Shown here piece by piece: positions 1-5,232 of a DNA stretch of 5,232 bases (positions are counted from its first letter, which is position 1; the number at the start of each line of letters is the position of its first letter). The translations under genes and the position numbers were made by a program. Under the pieces are notes generated by a model, which saw nothing but the letters and a program-made list of their open reading frames with translations, did no database searches and was not told where the DNA came from. Source of the stretch: Flavobacteriaceae bacterium (GTDB taxonomy: Bacteria; Bacteroidota; Bacteroidia; Flavobacteriales; Flavobacteriaceae); contig JADHLU010000088.1 of assembly GCA_016780435.1 (NCBI GenBank), forward strand, positions 1-5,232, written 5' to 3'.

Positions 1-979
1 AAAACTCAATCAATCGGTCAACCCAGTATTAGGTGCCGTTTACGCCAAGCTTGAGTGGTTTAATCCGGGTCAATCGTCTAAAGACCGTATAGCACTTCAT
101 ATCCTAGAAAATGCCGAGCAGAATGGTTTGTTGAAACCAGGCGACACTATAGTCGAGACCACCTCGGGTAATACCGGCTTTAGCTTAGCTATGGCTAGCA
201 TGGTTAAAGGGTACAACTGTATTCTTGCAGTAAGCTCGAAGTCTTCGCAAGACAAAATTGATACCTTGAGAGCCATGGGTGCAGAAGTGCACATTTGCCC
301 GGCACATGTGTCGGCAGAAGATCCTCGATCGTATTACGAAGTGGCAAAACGCATTCACAGAGAAACACCCAATTCGATATACATCAATCAGTACTTCAAT
401 GCCTTAAATACTGAGGCACACTACCTTACCACGGGCCCGGAGATTTGGAATCAGACAAAGGGCACAATTACTCATTTAGTGGCTTGCAGTGGAACGGGTG
501 GAACCATTTCAGGAACCGCGAGGTATTTAAAAGAGCGAAATAGCCGTATCAAGGTGCTAGGTATTGATGCCTACGGTTCGGTGATCAAAAAATACCATGA
601 AACAGGTAAGTTTGACGAGAATGAGATTCATCCATATCGCATAGAGGGGTTGGGCAAAAACTTGATTCCTTCTGCTACCGACTTTGAGGCAATTGACCAA
701 TTTATAAAAGTTACCGATAAAGAGGCCGCATTAAGGGCAAGATCTCTGGCGAGAGAAGAGGGAGTCTTTGCCGGATACACCTCTGGTGCCGCCATTCAAG
801 GGCTTCTGCAGTATAACGAACTTGGTTATTTTGATAAAGACAGTGTGATCGTGGTAATCTTACCCGATCACGGTTCGCGTTACTTGAGTAAAATATACAA
901 TGAGCAGTGGATGCAGGATCAAGGTTTTATTGAACAACCTTCAGAAGCAGCTGTTGAAAAAGGCTCAAAAGTCGACTGA
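1..979 (+). CDS. PLP-dependent cysteine synthase/CBS-family enzyme, candidate cysteate synthase (5' partial)
   Basis: The gene enters from the left edge; the first whole codon is at base 2 and the frame stays open to the TGA at 977-979, giving 325 visible residues. Compared with relatives of about 340-350 residues, roughly 20 N-terminal residues are missing. This is a fold-type II PLP enzyme catalysing beta-replacement on a serine- or cysteine-like substrate. Visible motifs in order: NPGQSSKDR with the PLP lysine at visible residue 27 (bases 80-82); TTSGNTG, the substrate carboxylate loop, at 53-59; INQYFN near 128-133; the phosphate-binding GTGGT at 164-168; IEGLG near 214; TSGAA at 260-264; and [10 protein letters not shown] at 288-297. 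There is no C-terminal CBS domain. An ATG-like TTG at 128 is not the real start, because the catalytic lysine lies upstream of it. The next gene on the same strand is an alpha-oxoamine synthase, so production of cysteate (or another amino acid) for that enzyme is a plausible role. Ordinary cysteine synthase or cystathionine beta-synthase activity cannot be excluded. The family call is firm; the substrate is inferred. Confidence 0.9.
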   Translation, partial: KLNQSVNPVLGAVYAKLEWFNPGQSSKDRIALHILENAEQNGLLKPGDTIVETTSGNTGFSLAMASMVKGYNCILAVSSKSSQDKIDTLRAMGAEVHICPAHVSAEDPRSYYEVAKRIHRETPNSIYINQYFNALNTEAHYLTTGPEIWNQTKGTITHLVACSGTGGTISGTARYLKERNSRIKVLGIDAYGSVIKKYHETGKFDENEIHPYRIEGLGKNLIPSATDFEAIDQFIKVTDKEAALRARSLAREEGVFAGYTSGAAIQGLLQYNELGYFDKDSVIVVILPDHGSRYLSKIYNEQWMQDQGFIEQPSEAAVEKGSKVD

Positions 980-1021
980 GAATACCGTATTGTGACGAAC
1001 ACAGCATTTAAGTTTTAGTCT

Positions 1022-1029
1022 TACTTTTG
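1022..1029 (+). promoter_or_regulatory. Possible -7 box (TACTTTTG) ahead of the alpha-oxoamine synthase gene
   Basis: TACTTTTG fits the Bacteroidota -7 consensus TAnnTTTG and ends 32 bases before the ATG at 1062, so transcription would start roughly at 1035-1037. No TTG/TTTG lies at the usual 17-23 base spacing; the nearest TTG is at 990-992, which is 29 bases away. A small 5-bp hairpin (GTGTA, loop TTTC, TACAC; 1031-1044) directly follows the box. The gene may instead be read through from its upstream neighbour. Confidence 0.3.
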
Positions 1030-1061
1030 CGTGTATTTCTACACACTTTGATTTTACATTT

Positions 1062-2321
1062 ATGAGAGATTTATTCGATCGAATCATCGAAAATAAAGGT
1101 CCCTTAGGTAAGTGGGCCGCACATGCAGAGGGTTATTTTGTTTTTCCGAAACTAGAAGGGCCTATCTCTAATAGAATGAAGTTTCAGGGTCGCGATGTGA
1201 TCACATGGAGCATCAATGATTACTTGGGTTTAGCCAATCTCGACGAGGTTAAGGCAGTAGATGCCGAGGCTGCTAGCACTTATGGAGCAGCCTACCCAAT
1301 GGGGGCTCGAATGATGAGTGGCCATACCGATGCCCATGAATTGCTTGAAAATCAATTGGCTGATTTCGTGAATAAGCAGTCGGCTTATTTACTAAACTTC
1401 GGTTATCAAGGTATTATGTCTGCCATTGATGCACTGGTGAGCAAAGATGATATCATCGTTTACGACGTAGATTGCCACGCGTGTATCATAGACGGGGTTC
1501 GCTTGCACCTAGGTAAGCGATTTACCTTTAAACACAACGATGTCGAAAGTCTAGAAAAAAATCTTGAGCGTGCCACCAAGCTAGCTGAGCAGCAAAACGG
1601 AGGTATTTTAGTGATCTCTGAGGGTGTTTTTGGAATGCGTGGCGAGCAAGGAAAGCTTAAGGAAATAGCCGCGCTGAAAAAGAAGTATAATTTCAGATTC
1701 TTAGTAGACGATGCGCACGGATTTGGAACGCTTGGCGCAACCGGAGCAGGAGCAGGAGAGGAACAGGGCATTCAAGATGAAATTGACGTATATTTTGCCA
1801 CTTTCGCCAAGTCTTTGGCAGGAATAGGGGCCTTTTTAGCCGCTGATAAAGAAATTATCGACTATCTAAAATACAATCTGCGCTCTCAAATGTTCGCCAA
1901 GTCACTCCCTATGATCTATGTCAAAGGAGTGCTGAAGCGATTAGATATGCTGCGCACACGACCTGAGTTGAAACAAAAGCTATGGGAGAACGTGAATGCG
2001 CTTCAAAACGGACTAAAACAGCGCGGATTTGATATCGGAACCACCACGAGTTGTGTAACTCCGGTGTATTTAAACGGTAGTATTCCTGAAGCGATGGCTC
2101 TGGTTAAAGACCTTCGAGAAAACCATGGAATTTTCTGCTCAATTGTGGTGTACCCGGTAATTCCAAAAGGGTTGATTCTTTTGAGGATGATCCCAACCGC
2201 TACTCACACCTTAGAGGATGTTGAAATCACCCTAAACGCCTTCTCATCTATTCGTGAGCGCCTCGAAAATGGTACCTATAAACGATTATCAGCAGCGGTT
2301 TCTGCTGCTATGAATGAGTAG
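1062..2321 (+). CDS. Alpha-oxoamine synthase (serine palmitoyltransferase-like; candidate cysteate-fatty acyl transferase)
   Basis: A complete 419-residue fold-type I PLP enzyme, close to the roughly 400-residue norm of a family that decarboxylatively condenses an amino acid with an acyl thioester in the cytoplasm. Visible signatures: NDYLGLA at 52-58; GARMMSGHTDAH at 81-92; NFGYQG at 112-117; H139 in HACIIDG, the histidine that stacks on PLP; EGVFGMRGEQG at 187-197; VDDAHGFG at 215-222 with D216 expected to bind the pyridine nitrogen; TFAKSLAGIGAF at 247-258 with K250 as the PLP Schiff-base lysine; and R375 in the C-terminal domain as the likely carboxylate-binding arginine. From memory, these subfamily motifs (YPMGARMMSGH, EGVFGM.G.QGKL, AKSLAGIGAF) match the flavobacterial type to which cysteate acyltransferase (Cfat/SulA) belongs, rather than Bacteroides serine palmitoyltransferase, which has SMEGD and SKSLASIGGF. 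That points to 3-ketocapnine formation in sulfonolipid synthesis. The ATG at 1062 has no Shine-Dalgarno, as usual for the phylum. BioF and Kbl are less likely given the neighbours. Confidence 0.9.
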   Translation: MRDLFDRIIENKGPLGKWAAHAEGYFVFPKLEGPISNRMKFQGRDVITWSINDYLGLANLDEVKAVDAEAASTYGAAYPMGARMMSGHTDAHELLENQLADFVNKQSAYLLNFGYQGIMSAIDALVSKDDIIVYDVDCHACIIDGVRLHLGKRFTFKHNDVESLEKNLERATKLAEQQNGGILVISEGVFGMRGEQGKLKEIAALKKKYNFRFLVDDAHGFGTLGATGAGAGEEQGIQDEIDVYFATFAKSLAGIGAFLAADKEIIDYLKYNLRSQMFAKSLPMIYVKGVLKRLDMLRTRPELKQKLWENVNALQNGLKQRGFDIGTTTSCVTPVYLNGSIPEAMALVKDLRENHGIFCSIVVYPVIPKGLILLRMIPTATHTLEDVEITLNAFSSIRERLENGTYKRLSAAVSAAMNE

Positions 2322-2359
2322 AGAATGACTTTTTATAGGTAACGCGCTTTTGTGTTACC
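2271..2359. repeat. Nested and mutually exclusive inverted repeats over the convergent gene junction
   Basis: Three pairings are visible. An inner hairpin at 2291-2309 has an AGCAGCGG arm, a TTT loop and a CTGCTGCT arm (8 bp including one G-U). An outer 10-bp perfect inverted repeat, TACCTATAAA at 2273-2282 and TTTATAGGTA at 2332-2341, encloses it. A third hairpin, GGTAACGC at 2338-2345 and GTGTTACC at 2352-2359 (8 bp with one G-U, 6-base loop), reuses part of the outer right arm, so the outer and third structures cannot form together. The inner hairpin covers part of the minus-strand gene's stop codon and lies just before the plus-strand stop. No T-run directly follows a stem on either strand (TTTTT at 2330-2334 is about 20 bases after the inner hairpin), so this is not a textbook intrinsic terminator. 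It may still help separate the two converging transcripts. Most of it is also coding sequence, and chance cannot be excluded. Confidence 0.4.
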
Positions 2360-3438
2360 ATTGGGTTGAAATCTTTCCACAGTCGCTGAATGGCCAAATT
2401 ATCTTCGAGTTCGGGGGTTCGGTGGCAGTTGACGATTCCGTATTTTTCGTATTCGTCTTTAAGTGCGGCAAACAACAGGGCGGTTACTCCTTTGTTTTGA
2501 TACTCAGGATGCACACCAATCAAGTAAAGAATGGCGGTTTTTGCACGTTTTTTCGCCCGCAATAGATGAATGATCCCCCAAGGAAACAACTTACCATTTG
2601 CTCGTTGCAATGCCTCTGCGAATGAAGGCATTGTAATGGCGAAGGCAACCATCTTTTGGTCTTTGTCAAACACGAATTTGATGAATTCAGGGTTGATAAA
2701 TGACAGGTACTTTTTCTTGAAATAGGCCTTTTGCCGCTCACTAATGGGTACGAAAGAAGACAGACTCGCATAGGTCTCGTTAAAAAGATCGAACATTTGG
2801 TCGGCGACGGCCAGCACATCGCTGGTTTTGCGATAGTGTTTGGTCATTAAGTGATACCGGCGGCTAATGAGGCTACTCGACTTTTCAAAAAACTTTGGAT
2901 CGGCATTCTGAAGTAGAAACTCGCTTTCCAAATACTTTTTCTCAACGTGCATACCATAGGCTTCGTAGTGATTCGGATAGTAGTCGAAATTATACCACGA
3001 AATCATAGTGCTCAGTCTTTCAAAACCTTCAGTTAAAACGCCGACTTTGTCCATGTTGGAGAATCCAACAGGGCCTTCTATGAAGGCCAACTGTTTCTCT
3101 TTAGCAATTTGACTGACTTGGTCTAATAAGGCAGCCGAAACGCTGTAATCATCGATAAAATCGAACCAACCAAAACGCATCTTCGGTAGGCCTTGCTTTT
3201 CAATTTCAGTGAAATTGCGGATAGCCGCTATACGTCCGACGATTTCGCCATTAATTTTGGCTACGAAAAAACGCGCCTCGGCATGTTCGAAGACCGGATT
3301 GATCGAAGGGTCGAAGAAATCTATTTCGTCAGATATAATAGGAGGAACCCAATACTTGTTACCTTTATAAAGTTTAAAAGGAAATCGAACAAAGTCTATA
3401 AGGTCACTCTTAGAGTGCAATTCTACAATAGAAATCAT
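2308..3438 (-). CDS. GNAT-fold acyltransferase-like protein, candidate N-acyltransferase of sulfonolipid/ceramide-type lipid synthesis
   Basis: A 376-residue protein counted from the ATG at 3438-3436. A TTG six codons upstream (3456) would extend it, but ATG is preferred and the MISIVELHSK beginning gives a normal first beta strand. The C-terminal half shows the acyl-CoA-binding GNAT motif A: the strand YLIGVHPEYQ at 305-314 followed by NKGVTALLFAAL. The N-terminal half has a second GNAT-like strand pattern, FFVAKINGEIVGRIAAIRN at 57-75, so the protein looks like a tandem or duplicated GNAT fold. In between are conserved-looking segments EGPVGFSNMDKVG (121-133) and YEAYGM (158-163). There is no signal peptide or membrane span, so it is probably cytosolic or peripheral. 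Database names for relatives are usually just GNAT family or a doubtful GTP cyclohydrolase. GNAT-like proteins act as ceramide synthase in Caulobacter, so N-acylation of the amine made by the convergent neighbour is a reasonable guess, not shown. It ends 14 bases inside the neighbouring gene. Confidence 0.85.
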   Translation of the reverse strand: MISIVELHSKSDLIDFVRFPFKLYKGNKYWVPPIISDEIDFFDPSINPVFEHAEARFFVAKINGEIVGRIAAIRNFTEIEKQGLPKMRFGWFDFIDDYSVSAALLDQVSQIAKEKQLAFIEGPVGFSNMDKVGVLTEGFERLSTMISWYNFDYYPNHYEAYGMHVEKKYLESEFLLQNADPKFFEKSSSLISRRYHLMTKHYRKTSDVLAVADQMFDLFNETYASLSSFVPISERQKAYFKKKYLSFINPEFIKFVFDKDQKMVAFAITMPSFAEALQRANGKLFPWGIIHLLRAKKRAKTAILYLIGVHPEYQNKGVTALLFAALKDEYEKYGIVNCHRTPELEDNLAIQRLWKDFNPMVTQKRVTYKKSFSTHS

Positions 3439-3453
3439 GGTTCTAAAGTACTT

Positions 3454-3486
3454 CAAAATTCAGGACTGTTTCGGTTAATTGCTCAA
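3454..3486 (-). promoter_or_regulatory. Possible Bacteroidota-type promoter for the GNAT gene
   Basis: Read on the minus strand, TTG (3486-3484) is followed after 22 bases by GAATTTTG (3461-3454). This matches the phylum's TTG / TAnnTTTG promoter pattern with one mismatch in the -7 box and spacing inside the usual 17-23 range. Transcription would start near 3447, leaving a leader of about 9 bases before the ATG at 3438. The -33 element abuts the start codon of the divergent YfhO gene. The elements are short, so chance is a real possibility. Confidence 0.3.
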
Positions 3487-3487
3487 T

Positions 3488-5232
3488 ATGATTTTACAGT
3501 TAGCTCAATTTTTTAAGGCGCAAAAGAAGCATTTCTGGGTGATTGGTGGTTTTCTAGGCCTTTCGATAATTTTGTTTTTCCCGGTCGTACAAGGAAAGGC
3601 ATTGTATCAGTCAGATATTGCGCAGTACAAGGGTATGGCCCATTCTAGAGATCAGGCTCGAGAAAGAGGAGTAGAGTCGTATTGGACGCAATCGGCTTTT
3701 GGTGGAATGCCCACCTATCAATTGGGAGCTCACTATGCCTACAATATGATGCGAACCATTGATAAGGGTATTCGCTTTCTTCCGCGCCCAGCAGACTATG
3801 TGTTTCTCTACCTTCTCTCAGCCTATCTGCTCTTGCTAATATTAGGTATTGATTATAGGGCTGCGACCTTAGGGGCTTTAGGTTTTGCCCTCGCAACCTA
3901 TCATTTGATTATTCTAGATGTCGGACACAATGCCAAGGCGCACGCCATCGGCTATTTTCCGCTGGTATTAGCTTCGGCTTATGGACTCTTTAGAAAGAAA
4001 AGGTATGCGCTCTATACATTGGCTTCGGCCCTGTTTATTGGATTGGAGATTTATGCCAATCATTACCAAATGACCTACTACCTCTTTTTGTTTATGGGTA
4101 TTTTGTGGTTGGCTGAAGGGGTTAAAGCACTCAAAGAGACTAACGCCAGCCTTTTCTTGAAGCGAACAGCTCTTTTAGTATTGGCCATCATTTGGGGGGT
4201 CGCCCTAAATGCGACTAGCCTCTTTGCTACTAAAGAATTTGCTGAATTCAGTACGCGAGGGGTGTCTTCTATTCAATCTGAGCCAGACGGAACCCCTAAA
4301 TCACGAACCTCAGGGCTTTCATTAGACTATATTACGCAATACAGCTACGGAATTAAGGAGTCGTTTAACCTATTAATTCCGCGTTATGTCGGTGGATCGA
4401 ATGCCGAGCCTGTTGGCGAAGACTCAAAGGTTTACGACTTTTTAAGAGCCAATAATGTACCAAGGGCTACTGCTGTTGATTTCGTCAACCGATTACCCTT
4501 GTATTGGGGAGAACAGCCCATAGTGGCCGCTCCAGCCTATTTAGGTATGGTAATAGGCGTGCTTGCGCTAATGGGATTCTTTTACCTCAATGGACTGGGA
4601 CGTATAACGCTAGGTTTTAGCTTTCTTCTTTTCCTTGCACTTTCTTGGGGTAAGAACTTTATGCCCCTCACGGAGTTGATGGTGAATTACATGCCTTTTT
4701 ACGACAAGTTCAGAGCCGTTTCTTCTATACAAGTAATCCTCTCACTACTAGTTCCTATACTGGCCGCCTATGGGGTGTATCGATTTTATCGAGACCCCAG
4801 TCGAAGGCACTTAAGTTATACGGCCATAACACTAGGTGCAGTCTTTGTTACGGCCATTCTTGCTTCGTTGTTTACCGGATTTGCTGGAGCCTCAGACTCG
4901 TTTTATAGTGAGAATTACTCACTAGAGTTTTTAAACGCTTTGATTGAAGATCGAAAACGTTTGTTTTACAACGACCTTATAAGGTCACTGATCTTTGGGC
5001 TTCTTACCCTTAGTGTATTATGGTTTTACGATCGTATAAATAAGAACACTATCCTCTTTTCTGCTCTAATAGCACTTATTGTTATCGATTTGGGCGGAGT
5101 GGCCAAGCGCTACATTCGGGCTGACGACTTTGTGAATGCGCGGCAAATAGACAAGCCCTTTCGGGCCAGTGCTGTAGATGCTGAACTACTCAAAGACACG
5201 TCCTATTATAAGGTCTTCAACCTTAACGAAGG
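3488..5232 (+). CDS. YfhO-family polytopic membrane protein, GT-C-like (3' partial)
   Basis: The frame opens at ATG 3488 and stays open to the right edge (581 full codons, no stop). An in-frame TAA at 3476-3478 limits the start to this ATG or a TTG at 3479. Relatives in Bacteroidota have about 800 residues, so roughly a quarter is missing. The protein is strongly hydrophobic, with about a dozen probable membrane segments: near residues 17-35, 104-120, 124-143, 152-168, 174-190, 193-209, 226-246, 347-368, 371-387, 413-432, 443-465, 498-513 and 521-536. Between the first two segments lies an outer-loop-like stretch with QSDIAQYKGM (41-50); its D43 is where GT-C glycosyltransferases usually carry a catalytic acid. 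Family-typical stretches include DVGHNAKAH (144-152), EIYANHYQMTYY (187-198), ESFNLLIPRYVGG (291-303), YWGEQP (339-344), LSWGKNFMPLTE (385-396) and YDKFRAVSSIQ (405-415). Firmicute YfhO proteins are linked to glycosylation of cell-envelope polymers; the role in Bacteroidota is unknown to me. It is divergent from the GNAT gene with a 49-base gap. Confidence 0.88.
   Translation, partial: MILQLAQFFKAQKKHFWVIGGFLGLSIILFFPVVQGKALYQSDIAQYKGMAHSRDQARERGVESYWTQSAFGGMPTYQLGAHYAYNMMRTIDKGIRFLPRPADYVFLYLLSAYLLLLILGIDYRAATLGALGFALATYHLIILDVGHNAKAHAIGYFPLVLASAYGLFRKKRYALYTLASALFIGLEIYANHYQMTYYLFLFMGILWLAEGVKALKETNASLFLKRTALLVLAIIWGVALNATSLFATKEFAEFSTRGVSSIQSEPDGTPKSRTSGLSLDYITQYSYGIKESFNLLIPRYVGGSNAEPVGEDSKVYDFLRANNVPRATAVDFVNRLPLYWGEQPIVAAPAYLGMVIGVLALMGFFYLNGLGRITLGFSFLLFLALSWGKNFMPLTELMVNYMPFYDKFRAVSSIQVILSLLVPILAAYGVYRFYRDPSRRHLSYTAITLGAVFVTAILASLFTGFAGASDSFYSENYSLEFLNALIEDRKRLFYNDLIRSLIFGLLTLSVLWFYDRINKNTILFSALIALIVIDLGGVAKRYIRADDFVNARQIDKPFRASAVDAELLKDTSYYKVFNLNE

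Noticed and set aside
97..294. Minus-strand open frame of 65 codons inside the PLP enzyme gene
   Set aside because: It is antisense to the TTSGNTG region of a conserved enzyme; no independent support.
1741..1765. Short GGAGCA tandem repeat
   Set aside because: It simply encodes the Gly/Ala-rich loop GATGAGAG of the enzyme, and a similar loop is present in relatives.
1460..1771. Minus-strand open frame of 103 codons inside the alpha-oxoamine synthase gene
   Set aside because: It lies wholly within a gene with clear catalytic motifs, and its translation is low-complexity (Ser/Pro/Cys-rich) with no recognisable domain: an antisense shadow.
1062..2321. Calling the alpha-oxoamine synthase BioF (biotin) or Kbl (threonine degradation)
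   Set aside because: No bio genes or threonine dehydrogenase are nearby, and the motif variants fit the flavobacterial lipid-type subfamily better.
2338..2359. Hairpin GGTAACGC...GTGTTACC as an intrinsic terminator for the alpha-oxoamine synthase gene
   Set aside because: No T-run follows the stem on either strand (T residues precede it on the plus strand), so only a structured element is claimed.
2350..2819. Open frames on both strands inside the GNAT gene (plus 2350-2565, minus 2520-2819)
   Set aside because: Both are shadows of the GNAT coding frame, with no family-like sequence and no start signal.
3439..3456. TTG start at 3456 adding six residues to the GNAT protein
   Set aside because: The ATG at 3438 is a stronger start codon, and the extra residues (MKYFRT) fall in what would be the promoter -7 region.
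3193..3516. Plus-strand open frame of 107 codons spanning the GNAT start and the YfhO start
   Set aside because: It overlaps two well-supported genes in other frames and shows no domain.
3645..3896. Minus-strand open frame of 83 codons inside the YfhO gene
   Set aside because: The plus strand here encodes a continuous YfhO-like membrane protein; the antisense product resembles nothing known to me.

Overview
The window looks like a chromosomal piece of a member of the Bacteroidota, most likely a Flavobacteriia-type bacterium. This rests on the close match of all four proteins to families I know from that phylum, the lack of Shine-Dalgarno sequences before every visible start, and Bacteroidota-style -7 box candidates (TAnnTTTG-like). 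Genus or species cannot be read from the sequence. Coding density is very high: four genes fill nearly the whole window. There are no RNA genes, insertion sequences, CRISPR arrays, or gene-free stretches over 100 bases.

Layout. (1) Bases 1-979, plus strand: a fold-type II PLP enzyme of the cysteine synthase / cystathionine beta-synthase superfamily, missing its N-terminus at the window edge. (2) Bases 1062-2321, plus strand, after an 82-base gap: a complete alpha-oxoamine synthase (serine palmitoyltransferase / cysteate acyltransferase type). (3) Bases 2308-3438, minus strand, overlapping the previous gene tail to tail by 14 bases: a GNAT-fold acyltransferase-like protein. (4) Bases 3488-5232, plus strand, divergent from gene 3 across 49 bases: a large YfhO-family polytopic membrane protein that runs off the right edge.

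How the genes may work together. Genes 1-3 read as a candidate sulfonolipid (capnine-type) lipid pathway. A cysteine-synthase-like enzyme would make L-cysteate. The alpha-oxoamine synthase would condense it with a fatty acyl thioester to give 3-ketocapnine, the sulfonate analogue of the sphingolipid precursor. The GNAT protein would N-acylate the long-chain amine, by analogy with GNAT-like bacterial ceramide synthases. The enzyme families are well supported by visible motifs. The substrate assignment (cysteate rather than serine) and the role of the GNAT protein are inferences from subfamily resemblance and gene order. The YfhO protein is a probable GT-C-type membrane protein with no demonstrated link to the lipid genes.

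The most notable non-coding structure is at the convergent junction (about 2271-2359). There an inner hairpin, an outer 10-bp inverted repeat and a competing downstream hairpin are packed around the two overlapping stop codons.
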